Origin: Lewinellaceae bacterium
Lineage (GTDB): Bacteria; Bacteroidota; Bacteroidia; Chitinophagales; Saprospiraceae
Direction of reading: 5' to 3'
Assembly (NCBI GenBank): GCA_020636375.1
Contig: JACJXZ010000005.1
Coordinates: 186,001-250,000 of the forward strand
DNA length: 64,000 bases
Below are positions 27,050 through 35,380 of the stretch, piece by piece. Under the pieces are notes generated by a model. That model searched no databases. It saw nothing but the letters and a program-made list of their open reading frames with translations, and was not told the DNA's origin. The translations under genes and the position numbers were made by a program. Position 1 is the first letter of the stretch; each line of letters begins with the position of its first letter.

Positions 27050-27085
27050 AATGCCTCGCTTTCCTTGATGGAAAAGCGAGGCATT
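27050..27085 (-). terminator. hairpin downstream of the second caspase-FGE gene
   Basis: AATGCCTCGCTTTCC pairs with GGAAAAGCGAGGCATT around the loop ttgat, with one bulged A. It ends 45 bases after the stop codon and shares its ATGCCTCG stem with the hairpin at 23659. Confidence 0.75.
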
Positions 27086-27129
27086 ACCGCCTTAAATCTC
27101 ATATCGTAAAAAGGTAAAAAACTCAGAAA

Positions 27130-27234
27130 CTAACGAACCGCCCTGGCAAGACGAAACCCCAAGCCGACGTTCCTGTCGTCCGGGGTGACGTTGACGCGAT
27201 CGGCGCAACGTGCGTAGGCGGGATAATCGCCCCA
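27130..27234 (-). other. putative DGR variable region 2
   Basis: Gapless counterpart of the region at 23770-23874. Ten residues differ (D/G, L/D, V/A, I/D, H/V, R/N, R/V, G/D, D/V, R/G), all through first- or second-base changes apart from one extra third-base change in GTG/GCA. The 35 bases at its 3' end are identical to copy 1. Confidence 0.65.
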
Positions 27235-28212
27235 AGACCCGCCACGGATAACCCGGAAGGAGCCGCTGTCCAGTCCTCGGGGATCGCGGCTATTCTTGCT
27301 TTTTCCGTAATAGCCACTGTCGTACCAATCCCAACACCATTCCCAGACGTTGCCGCTCATGTCATATAAGCCAAGGTTGTTAACGCTCAGGATACCCACC
27401 TCAACTGTTTTTTGGCGGTCGATGCCTTCTTTTGAATAGGGTTTGGGTTCCCAGTTTCCATCAAAGTTTATTTCAGCCGGATCCGCAATATTTTTGCCAT
27501 TCCCGAAACGCACTTTTTCTCCTCTCTGCCGCGCCGCAAACTCCCACTCCGCTTCCGTCGGCAAGCGGTAGCCGTTGGCATTCCAGTTAACCGTCACAAT
27601 CCATTTTTTGTCATCGCCGGAGTTACCGTTATTAGGGTCTTTCCGGCTTTTGTCAATTTGATAAACTTCCTGAAGGAGTTCCTTTTGGCTTCTCCAATTG
27701 CAGTACTCAATGGCGTCATACCAATCTACATTGATCGCCGGCCGCCGGCCGCGCCCCCAGCCCTGGTCATTGGGCTTGTCGCGCCCGGTAGCATCGCAGA
27801 AGGCATCAAACTCATCGAAGGTGGTTTCGTGGATGGCCAGGTAGAAATCGCTTACCGTCACCGTGTGTACTGGCTTTTCGTCATCGCTTCCATCCCCAAA
27901 CGTATCCCCCATCTCGAACGAGCCGCCCTGGATGAACACCATGTTATCCGGCGGGCGAACGGTAGCCGCCGGCGAGGCGCTTGAATTTTCAAACCGTTTC
28001 TTCCTGTCCTCGGCATCCGCCTTATACTTCCCGTCCGGATAGCGCTGCAGATAGAAATCATAGGCTTCCTTAGTATCCATTTCCACAGCCACCTGCCAGA
28101 ACCGCTCTTCTTCCGGGTCTGTGCCGCTGGCTTCTTGAAAGAAAAGGAAGCAGGAACCCGGCTCGTCGCTCCCGAAATCCCCGCCCCCGGGCGTAGGCGC
28201 CGCTTTGAGCAT
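27130..28212 (-). CDS. FGE-like C-terminal half of the second caspase-FGE gene
   Basis: 360 residues from an internal Met at 28212 to the stop. It contains the linker (FYLQRYPDGKYKADAEDR) and a complete FGE-like domain: MVFIQGGSFEMGD, GYRLPTEAEWEFAA, NVWEWCWDWYD, RGGSW, GFRLA. It aligns end to end with residues about 250-644 of the intact paralogue. In the original gene it was continuous with the caspase part upstream, but a TAG at 28258-28260 now separates them. It could only be made by reinitiation. A signal peptide is missing, so by itself it would not be secreted. Confidence 0.7.
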   Translation of the reverse strand: MLKAAPTPGGGDFGSDEPGSCFLFFQEASGTDPEEERFWQVAVEMDTKEAYDFYLQRYPDGKYKADAEDRKKRFENSSASPAATVRPPDNMVFIQGGSFEMGDTFGDGSDDEKPVHTVTVSDFYLAIHETTFDEFDAFCDATGRDKPNDQGWGRGRRPAINVDWYDAIEYCNWRSQKELLQEVYQIDKSRKDPNNGNSGDDKKWIVTVNWNANGYRLPTEAEWEFAARQRGEKVRFGNGKNIADPAEINFDGNWEPKPYSKEGIDRQKTVEVGILSVNNLGLYDMSGNVWEWCWDWYDSGYYGKSKNSRDPRGLDSGSFRVIRGGSWGDYPAYARCADRVNVTPDDRNVGLGFRLARAVR

Positions 28213-28257
28213 ATAGCTGGCGAACAGCTCGCTGGAAGTCAGGTAGCCGGCAGCCGC

Positions 28258-28940
28258 CTAGTGGGTGCGCAGCCCTTCCAGCAACTGGCGGGCGAAGGTG
28301 GAACGGTCGGGTGTTTGGTTGCCGCTTGCATCGGAAGTAAAGAACAGGCGGGCCCGGTATTCCTGGTGGTTGAGTAAGGTTTGGTCAGCATACTGCTCGC
28401 CGGGGCGAGCAAAGTTACGGCCCGGCTTTTTTTCCCAGTTGGGGTCAAAAGTGATGGAGTGGCATGCGTCCACCGCTACCAGGATGTGCTTGCAGTCGAT
28501 CTCATCGACCTCGGAACGCCAGTAGTCGTATTCTATCCCTTTGGCATAAGGCCGTTCCGGGTCCGCATCGGCGGGCATGAAGTATCCATTTTGCCTCGCA
28601 TCACGCCGTGGCCGCTGAAAAAGACAAAGAGTTGCCCGTCCGAAGGGAATTTCCCGCTGCGGTAGGCGCGTTGGTATTCCTGAAGCTTGGCTTCTATTTT
28701 TTCGAAGCTGGGGTTGGGCACCACTTCGGCTTCAAAGCCATAGCGCTCTTCCAGCTCTGCGGCGATATCCCGCGCGTTTTTGATGGGGTTTTTCAAGTCC
28801 GTCATGACTGCGTAATCGTTGACGGCAAACAGGAGGGCGCGGTCTTTGCCTGTCCGTGAGGCCTGAGAGAAAACTGCTATCCCGCAACCAAGAAGGGCCA
28901 AAAGTATTATCCAACTTCGAATCCTTTTCATAAATATCAT
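28258..28940 (-). pseudogene. caspase half of the second caspase-FGE gene (frameshift and premature stop)
   Basis: The ATG at 28940 (or 28931) begins a signal peptide and caspase domain with VFFSGHG. The reading then breaks: after ATGCGAGGC a run of four A is one base short, near 28589-28592. The next frame resumes GYFMPADADPERPY and carries the catalytic AVDACHS, and ends at TAG (28258-28260), where the intact paralogue has Lys. Two independent lesions make sequencing error less likely than decay, although an A-run deletion alone could be artefact. The start codon overlaps the stop of the upstream membrane-protein remnant (ATGA). Confidence 0.75.
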
Positions 28941-29460
28941 TCCCTTTTAAACAAACTAAACACCACCTGCCCAACATACACCCCCAGTAGCAACTCCACC
29001 AGGGCCAGCAGGCTAGTGCCTTCGGAATTAAGTAAATGCCATTATAGGCGTGGTTAGTTTCCGCCTGATCAAGGCGGAGAGCCTGCCCCGAACTCGATTC
29101 GGGGTTCGGGATCGTAGCCTTAGCTACGAAGCCCGGTTCTCCAACGCCGAGCAGGCGGAAAATAACAAGCGTATAGTGGTAGATACTTAGTTCCGGAGGC
29201 ACTAGTCATGTAATCGAATTGCCCCAGGATGCCCCGCCCCCGCAGGTCGATGACGAAAAAGAGGGCAAGGCCGTAGAGCAGGAACAGGCCGTAGGCAGTG
29301 AACTGAAAACTCCGGCTCACCCGCGGCTCCAGGGCTGTGGTGGCATACTGCTGGACGTGCCGTTCCCGGACGCTGTTCCGGAACATCACCGTGGTGTAAG
29401 TGGCAAAGATGGGCAGCAGCAGTGCGAAAACTGCCGCTGAATCGACTGCCAAAGAAGATG
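28937..29460 (-). pseudogene. C-terminal remnant of a membrane protein, split by a MITE
   Basis: On the minus strand a frame reads three hydrophobic segments: VFALLLPIFATYTTVMF, FTAYGLFLLYGLALFFVIDL and, beyond the inserted element, LLALVELLLGVYVG. Removing the element at 29013-29205 plus one CTAG restores one frame (DYM-TS-LLALVE) to a stop at 28937-28939. The N-terminal part is missing and is replaced by a caspase fragment. The family is not recognised. Confidence 0.65.
29013..29205. mobile_element. 193-base MITE with CTAG target duplication
   Basis: Terminal inverted repeats ctagtgccttcggaatta and its complement taGttccggaggcactag match at 20 of 22 bases, and weaker pairing continues to about 60 bases. 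Both ends carry CTAG. Deleting the element with one CTAG rejoins the interrupted reading frame exactly, so CTAG is the duplicated target. No transposase inside. IS5-group transposases make such 4-base duplications, so one of them may be the mobiliser. Confidence 0.75.
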
Positions 29461-29783
29461 AACAGCTGCCCGTCCGCTGGGAAACTACGCTTTTGCCACT
29501 GCTCGAGCACCTGGTAGATCTGGCCGCGGCTGTAGTTTTCGTATACCGGTGCTTCTTCAAAACCATACATTTCTTTCAGTTCCCGTGCAATGACCCTGGC
29601 ATCTTTTACGGGGTTTTTCAGGTTGCCAAAATCTGGGTGGGAGCGGTAGTCGTCGTTGGCGAAGAAGAGGGCGTAGTCTTTGCCGGGGCGGAGAGTGGGC
29701 ACCGCCGTTTCTGACTGGTCGAGGACCATCGCCAGGAAAGGCAAACAAAATAGTAGCAACAAAAAGAGTATGGTTTTTCTCAT
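29445..29783 (-). pseudogene. truncated third caspase gene (N-terminal fragment)
   Basis: From ATG at 29783: signal peptide FLLLLFCLPFLAMV, then KDYALFFANDDYRSHPDFG, LKNPVKDARVIARELKEMYGF and ADGQLFIFF, colinear with the first 110 residues of the intact caspase-FGE. It stops matching just before the catalytic SGHG, where sequence of another gene (membrane protein) begins in a different frame. The catalytic residues and FGE domain are absent. Confidence 0.7.
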
Positions 29784-29818
29784 GAGCAACATTGGGGTTG
29801 AATTCAATACTGTTCTCG

Positions 29819-29937
29819 TTCGCGAGAGGCTAAAGCCTCGATGCGGAATAATGGGCAAGTCTCCAGGCTTGCGTTGATGATAAACGCCAGTCAGAGACTG
29901 GTAGGTTTTTCCGCATCGAGGCACAGCCTCTCGCGAA
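29819..29937. mobile_element. 119-base inverted-repeat element in the third caspase leader
   Basis: Ends ttcgcgagaggct.gcctcgatgcgga match as inverted repeats over about 28 bases. The centre has agtctc/gagact palindromes. It separates the conserved caspase promoter block (29949-29971) from the caspase start at 29783 and supplies the last codons of the gene ending at 29891. Confidence 0.6.
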
Positions 29938-30964
29938 CACCAATTAATAAATATATGTTTTTTCGGCTGTTCTGGTAAACTGAGGCTGTCCTTGTGGCTT
30001 TCAGTTCTTCCCGAAAGCTGTCTGCATAACGCTCCAGGTAGTCGTCAAAATCGACTTCCATGCTCAGGTAGCCGCCGCGTTGCACTTTTTCGTAGATGCC
30101 CGAGCCGTACTTGCCGTCGACCTCGATGGTAAGCTGAAAGCCCTGCCCGCCCGGCAGCTCGCGGTGGGTGGCGAGGAAAGACAGCAGCTCCCGTTTCACC
30201 CAGTTGTAATCCTGCCCGCAGCAGCTGTTCAGTATCCGCGCCAGCAGCGGGTTGGCCTCGTCGGTGAGCACCTCCCGGCACAAATCCTCCACCTCGAAGC
30301 GCAGCACCGTTTCGTTTTCCAGCGGGCGCACCTTGGGGCTGCGCTGTTCGCAACCCGCGCTGCCGTACCTTTTCCGGGCGTATCCCAGCACCCTTTCATA
30401 AACCGACTCCCGGCTGAAGGCTTGCCGAAACTGCGCTTCCGACAACCCTTTCATGCCGTTGATGTTGGCCGGGCTTATCCATACTTCCTTGATCTTGGAT
30501 TTTGGGTTAGACTCCTCCACCTTCACCTGGCCATCCTCAAAATAAATGCCTCGGAAGAACAGCGGTTCCTGCCGCAGGTCGTAAGTATCGTATATCTGCA
30601 CGTCCACCAGCGACTGGCGCACTTCCATCAGGTTGGCCGCCTTGTAAAACAGCTGCTGCTCCAGGCTAATGGGGCGCTCTGCCTCAAATTCCTGCTTCAA
30701 CACCTCCCATGCCCGGACGATGGAATCAATGTCGTCGTTGGGAAACCCCAGATAAATCGAGAGCCGTTGCTCCTTGACATCGATGGACTCTACCTTCAGC
30801 ACCGCGCCCAACCCGGAGTGATCCAGCCAGCGCTGGTAGGTTTCTTTTTGGCGGTTAAAAAAGCCGGTGTCCTGGGTGAGATTCTCGGGCTGGGCGCTGG
30901 CCACGGATAGGGCCAGCAGGCAGGCGCCGAGGGAGAAGAGGGTGCGGATGGTGGCTGGTTTCAT
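29891..30964 (-). CDS. secreted protein of unknown function next to the caspase loci
   Basis: 357 residues with a signal peptide (LLALSVASAQ). No domain recognised; the body is mixed alpha/beta with Cys pairs (SAGCEQ, NSCCGQ). The last ~15 residues (from VRERLCLDAEKP) are encoded by the inverted-repeat element at 29819-29937, so the native end was probably a little upstream. It precedes the third caspase on the same strand and may have worked with it; this is positional inference only. Confidence 0.7.
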   Translation of the reverse strand: MKPATIRTLFSLGACLLALSVASAQPENLTQDTGFFNRQKETYQRWLDHSGLGAVLKVESIDVKEQRLSIYLGFPNDDIDSIVRAWEVLKQEFEAERPISLEQQLFYKAANLMEVRQSLVDVQIYDTYDLRQEPLFFRGIYFEDGQVKVEESNPKSKIKEVWISPANINGMKGLSEAQFRQAFSRESVYERVLGYARKRYGSAGCEQRSPKVRPLENETVLRFEVEDLCREVLTDEANPLLARILNSCCGQDYNWVKRELLSFLATHRELPGGQGFQLTIEVDGKYGSGIYEKVQRGGYLSMEVDFDDYLERYADSFREELKATRTASVYQNSRKNIYLLIGVRERLCLDAEKPTSL

Positions 30965-31152
30965 GGCGTTTGGTGTTTGGCTGTAAGGAGTTGGCTGGCT
31001 AAAAATAGGAAATTGCGGCTTTACAATTTATTTTGGGCCGTTCTTTTTATACTGCGCTGCAATATGTTTTGACCGGGTTGATTTTAAAACTCCCCTTCTA
31101 AGTGCTATCTTTGCCCGCGAAAATCCAGGAACGACAAAACCAAGGAAAATTG

Positions 31153-32262
31153 ATGAGCGAACCGCAGCAATTACCTGCCGTCCTTTTGCTGGAAGACGGC
31201 ACGGTTTTCCACGGCAAATCCGCGGGCATGCCCGGCACGGCGGCCGGCGAAATCTGCTTCAATACCGGCATGACCGGATACCAGGAGATTTTTACCGACC
31301 CTTCCTACTACGGCCAGCTGATGGTGACGACCAACGTGCACATTGGCAACTACGGCATCAAGCGGACGGAGGCGGAATCCTACAGCGTCAAGATCGCCGG
31401 GCTGATCTGCAAGGATTTCAACGTGGAGTTCCACCGGCCGCTGGCGGACATGTCGATCCAGGAATACTTCGATGAGGAAAAGCTGGTCGGCATCGCCGAG
31501 GTCGACACCCGCGCCATCGTGCGCCACATCCGCTCCAAAGGCGCCATGAACGGGATTATCTCGTCGGAGACGACGGACCTGGAGGCATTGAAAAAGCGCC
31601 TGGCGGAAGTGCCCGGCATGAACGGGCTGGAGCTGGCCTCCAAAGTCAGCACCAAAGAGGCCTACGTTTTCGGCGACCCCCACGCGCCCCTGCGGATCGC
31701 CGTGCTGGATTTCGGCATCAAGCAGAACATCCTGAACTGCTTTGCCGAGCGCGGCTGCTACATGAAGGTCTTCCCCGCCCGCACCTCCTTTGAAGAACTC
31801 CAGGCGTTCAACCCGGACGGCTACTTCCTGTCCAACGGCCCGGGCGACCCCGCGCCGATGGACTACGCCATCCAAACGGCAAAGGCCATCCTGGAGGCAG
31901 ACAAGCCGCTGTTCGGCATCTGCCTGGGGCACCAAATCCTGGCGCTGGCCCTGGGCATTCCGACCTATAAAATGCACCACGGCCACCGGGGCATCAACCA
32001 CCCGGTAAAGAACATGTTCACCGGGCATTGCGAGATCACCACCCAAAACCACGGCTTCGGCGTCCATCACGACGCCATCCGGGACAATGCCGGCAAGGTG
32101 GAGGTGAGCCACGTCAACCTCAACGACGGCACCATCGAAGGGATGCGGGTGAAAGGCAAAAGAGCCTTCTCCGTCCAATACCATCCGGAGGCTTCTCCCG
32201 GCCCCCACGACGCCCGGTACCTGTTCGACGATTTTGTAAAATTAATGCAGGATAAATCCTGA
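31153..32262 (+). CDS. carA: carbamoyl-phosphate synthase small subunit (glutaminase)
   Basis: 369 residues from ATG at 31153; the frame is open 17 codons upstream without family similarity. The N-terminal CPSase domain contains NTGMTGYQEIFTDPSYYGQ. The C-terminal class I amidotransferase has the nucleophile in FGICLGHQILALALG and His/Glu in YHPEASPGPHD. It makes ammonia from glutamine for the large subunit (carB, not in the window) in arginine and pyrimidine synthesis. It is followed by eno after 25 bases, an unusual but plausible co-transcript. Confidence 0.96.
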   Translation: MSEPQQLPAVLLLEDGTVFHGKSAGMPGTAAGEICFNTGMTGYQEIFTDPSYYGQLMVTTNVHIGNYGIKRTEAESYSVKIAGLICKDFNVEFHRPLADMSIQEYFDEEKLVGIAEVDTRAIVRHIRSKGAMNGIISSETTDLEALKKRLAEVPGMNGLELASKVSTKEAYVFGDPHAPLRIAVLDFGIKQNILNCFAERGCYMKVFPARTSFEELQAFNPDGYFLSNGPGDPAPMDYAIQTAKAILEADKPLFGICLGHQILALALGIPTYKMHHGHRGINHPVKNMFTGHCEITTQNHGFGVHHDAIRDNAGKVEVSHVNLNDGTIEGMRVKGKRAFSVQYHPEASPGPHDARYLFDDFVKLMQDKS

Positions 32263-32287
32263 AAATCTTGTCTAAAAACAACCAGAT

Positions 32288-33571
32288 ATGAGTATCATCA
32301 TAGACATCGCAGCCCGCGAAATCCTCGATTCCCGCGGCAACCCAACTGTAGAAGTTGACGTACTGACCGAAGACGGCTTCATGGGCCGGGCGGCCGTGCC
32401 CTCCGGCGCCTCCACCGGCAAACACGAAGCGGTAGAGCTCCGCGACGGAGACAAAGAGCGCTTCCTGGGCAAGGGCGTCCTGAAAGCCTGCCAGAACGTG
32501 GAGGACATCATCCGGGAAGAGCTGATCGGGGTAGATTGCACCGAGCAGCGCTATATCGACAACCTGATGCGGGAACTGGACGGCACCAGGAACAAGAGCA
32601 AGCTGGGCGCCAACGCCATCCTCGGCGTTTCCCTGGCAGTGGCCAAGGCGGCAGCCGAGGCGACCGTCCAGCCCTTGTACCGCTACCTGGGCGGCGTGAA
32701 CGCCCACCTGCTGCCGGTGCCGATGATGAACATCCTCAACGGCGGCTCCCACGCCGACAACAGCATCGACTTCCAGGAGTTCATGATCATGCCGGTCGGG
32801 GCCGAGCGCTTCTCCGAATCCCTGCGCATGGGCGTGGAAGTGTTCCACCACCTCAAGAGCGTGCTCAAGAGCAAGGGCCATTCCACCAACGTGGGCGACG
32901 AGGGCGGCTTTGCCCCCAACCTGAAATCCAACCAGGAGGCCATCGAGATCGTCCTGCAGGCCATCGAAAAGGCCGGCTACCGCCCCGGCGAGGACATCGT
33001 CATCGCCATGGATGCCGCCGCTTCCGAATTCTACAACGAAGAAGAAAAAGTATACCATTTCCACCAGTCGACCGGCGATAAGCTGACCAGCTCCGAAATG
33101 GTCAGCTACTGGAAAGACTGGGTCAGCAAATATCCCATCTTCTCCATCGAGGACGGCCTGCACGAAGACGACTGGGCCGGCTGGAAAGAACTCAACGCCG
33201 CCATCGGCAACCGGGTGCAACTGGTCGGCGACGACCTCTTCGTCACCAACGTGGAGCGCCTGCAGCGCGGCATCGACGAAGGCTCCGCCAACTCGATCCT
33301 GATCAAGGTCAACCAGATCGGCAGCCTGACCGAGACCATCGACACCGTAAGCATGGCCACCCGCAACAGCTACACCTGCGTGATGAGCCACCGCTCCGGC
33401 GAAACGGAAGACACCACCATCGCCGACCTGGCCGTGGCGCTGAACACCGGACAGATCAAGACGGGCTCAGCGTCCCGCTCCGACCGGATCGCCAAGTACA
33501 ACCAGCTGCTGCGCATCGAGGGGGAACTGGGCGACGCGGCGGTTTTCCCGGGCAAGGCGTTGCTGGGGTAA
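32288..33571 (+). CDS. eno: enolase
   Basis: 427 residues, the standard length. Signature blocks: AREILDSRGNPTVEVDV, AAVPSGASTGKHEA, the metal-binding SIEDGLHEDDWAGW and LVGDDLFVTN, and the catalytic-loop VMSHRSGETEDT. It converts 2-phosphoglycerate to phosphoenolpyruvate. Followed by a FtsB/DivIC-type gene, the same neighbour order as in many bacteria. Confidence 0.97.
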   Translation: MSIIIDIAAREILDSRGNPTVEVDVLTEDGFMGRAAVPSGASTGKHEAVELRDGDKERFLGKGVLKACQNVEDIIREELIGVDCTEQRYIDNLMRELDGTRNKSKLGANAILGVSLAVAKAAAEATVQPLYRYLGGVNAHLLPVPMMNILNGGSHADNSIDFQEFMIMPVGAERFSESLRMGVEVFHHLKSVLKSKGHSTNVGDEGGFAPNLKSNQEAIEIVLQAIEKAGYRPGEDIVIAMDAAASEFYNEEEKVYHFHQSTGDKLTSSEMVSYWKDWVSKYPIFSIEDGLHEDDWAGWKELNAAIGNRVQLVGDDLFVTNVERLQRGIDEGSANSILIKVNQIGSLTETIDTVSMATRNSYTCVMSHRSGETEDTTIADLAVALNTGQIKTGSASRSDRIAKYNQLLRIEGELGDAAVFPGKALLG

Positions 33572-33579
33572 GGGGGAGT

Positions 33580-33697
33580 TAATCGTTGTTTGTTGTTTGT
33601 TGTCTGTTGTCTGTTTGCCATTATTGTATTTTTATTGATAACTTGAGCACGACCAACAACTGACAACTGACAACAGGCAACCAATAACCAACAAACC
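33580..33697. repeat. ttgtttgt array with inverse copy between eno and divIC
   Basis: Left half gttgtttgttgtttgttgtctg, right half caactgacaactgacaacagg; the two can pair across an A/T-rich centre. No gene. Confidence 0.5.
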
Positions 33698-34009
33698 ATG
33701 GCTTCACGCAACCCGCTTCAACCTTTGCTCAACCAGATCCCGAAACCGCTGCGGAACAAGTACTTCATCGTACTGGCGGTTTTCTTCTTCTGGATGATCT
33801 TTATCGATAAACACGACTTCCTCACCCAGTGGCGCCTGCAGCGCGCCGTCGACCAGATGCGGGAGGAAAAGGAACTCTATATCGAAAAGATCGACCAGGC
33901 CAAACAGGACCGGCTCGACCTGGAGGCCAACAAGGAGAAATTCGCCCGCGAACAGTACTTCATGAAGAAGCGGGATGAGGAGGTTTTTATTATTGAGGAT
34001 GAGGAATAG
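33698..34009 (+). CDS. FtsB/DivIC-like septum formation initiator
   Basis: 103 residues: a short cytoplasmic N-terminus, one membrane helix (FIVLAVFFFWMIFI, about 24-37), then a charged coiled coil (residues 45-90) ending in FAREQYFMKKRDEEVFIIEDE, the usual DivIC/FtsB signature. These proteins bridge FtsL and FtsQ in the divisome. Location directly after eno supports the call. Confidence 0.85.
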   Translation: MASRNPLQPLLNQIPKPLRNKYFIVLAVFFFWMIFIDKHDFLTQWRLQRAVDQMREEKELYIEKIDQAKQDRLDLEANKEKFAREQYFMKKRDEEVFIIEDEE

Positions 34010-34016
34010 GGGGTAA

Positions 34017-34135
34017 GAGTGTTGAGGTGTTGAGGTGTTGAGGTGTTGAGGTGTAAAAGGGGTAGGCAGTGTGCCCTTAAACACTTACACACTTAAACAC
34101 TTACACACTTAAACACCTAAACACTTACACACTCA
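34017..34135. repeat. gttgaggt array facing an aaacacttacac array
   Basis: The left part has 8-base gttgaggt units, the right part has acacttaaac/acacttac units complementary in character, so the gap could fold into a long imperfect hairpin between divIC and sucD. Confidence 0.6.
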
Positions 34136-34191
34136 CACTTGGATTGCCGAAAAATCAGCTAACTAACACATAACTGGATAAAACAAGAAAT

Positions 34192-35064
34192 ATGTCAGTT
34201 CTCGTCAACAAGGACTCCAGGGTGATCGTCCAGGGGTTCACCGGTAAGGAAGGCACTTTCCACGCCGAACAGATGATAGAGTATGGAACGAACGTGGTGG
34301 GCGGCGTCACCCCCGGGAAAGGCGGCCAGGAGCACCTGGGGCTTCCGGTATTCAACACGGTAGCGGACGCCGTCGGCCAGGCCGGCGCCGACACTTCGGT
34401 GATCTTTGTGCCGCCGGCTTTCGCCGCCGACGCCATCATGGAGGCCGCCGAAGCCGGCATCAAGGTGATCATCTGCATCACGGAAGGCATTCCGGTGCAG
34501 GACATGGTCAAGGTAAAAGCTTACCTGGAGCGGCACGACACCCACTTGGTCGGCCCCAACTGCCCGGGCGTCATCACGCCGGGCGAAGCGAAGTGCGGCA
34601 TCATGCCCGGCTTCATCCACAAAAAAGGTAAGATCGGCATCGTTTCCCGCTCCGGCACGCTCACCTACGAGGCAGTCGACCAGGTGACTAAGGCGGGCAT
34701 GGGGCAGTCGACCTGCATCGGCATCGGCGGCGACCCCATCGTGGGCACCACCACCAAACAGGCGGTCGAGCTGCTGATGAACGACCCCGAAACGGAAGGC
34801 ATCATCATGATCGGCGAGATCGGCGGCGGCATGGAAGCAGAAGCGGCCTATTACATCAAGGAACACGGCACCAAGCCCGTCGTCGGCTTCATCGCCGGCC
34901 AGACGGCGCCCAAGGGCCGGAAGATGGGCCACGCCGGCGCCATCATCGGCGGCAAGGACGACACGGCGGCAGCCAAAATGAAGATCATGGAGGAGTGCGG
35001 CCTGCACGTGGTGAAATCTCCGGCGGAGATCGGAGAGACGATGCGGCGGGCGCTGGGGAGGTAG
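34192..35064 (+). CDS. sucD: succinyl-CoA synthetase alpha subunit
   Basis: 290 residues. CoA-binding N-terminus (VIVQGFTGKEGTFHAEQM), the ligase domain with GPNCPGVITPGE and the phosphohistidine loop GHAGAIIGGKDDTAAAK are complete. It catalyses the substrate-level phosphorylation step of the TCA cycle with SucC, which is not in this window. Separate sucC and sucD locations are usual in Bacteroidota. Confidence 0.96.
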   Translation: MSVLVNKDSRVIVQGFTGKEGTFHAEQMIEYGTNVVGGVTPGKGGQEHLGLPVFNTVADAVGQAGADTSVIFVPPAFAADAIMEAAEAGIKVIICITEGIPVQDMVKVKAYLERHDTHLVGPNCPGVITPGEAKCGIMPGFIHKKGKIGIVSRSGTLTYEAVDQVTKAGMGQSTCIGIGGDPIVGTTTKQAVELLMNDPETEGIIMIGEIGGGMEAEAAYYIKEHGTKPVVGFIAGQTAPKGRKMGHAGAIIGGKDDTAAAKMKIMEECGLHVVKSPAEIGETMRRALGR

Positions 35065-35188
35065 ACGGCGGACGGTAGACGGCGGACGGCGGACGGTAGG
35101 CGGCGGACGGCGGACGGTAGGCGGCGGACGGTGGACGGTAGACGGTGGATGACGGACGGTGGATGGCGGACGGTGGACGGTGGACGGT
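35061..35188 (+). repeat. 11-base GGCGGACGGTA tandem array
   Basis: About eleven copies of GGCGGACGGTA and variants start at the sucD stop codon. From 35189 to 35380 there is no gene visible. Confidence 0.8.
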
Positions 35189-35380
35189 TTTCCCGGCATT
35201 TCATGTACGGGAGAGGTAGTGCATTTTGAATGGACTCCCCCGTCTCTTCGGCGGGCAAGCTTGAGAGGCGGGGGCGGCAATGCACAAAGCCTGTTGCTGT
35301 TGCTGCCCTGTCCCCCTGTTTGGTGCAAAGCCAGCCAGGGTTGTCATAAACGGGCAATTTCGCCGATTCACCGCATCCCC

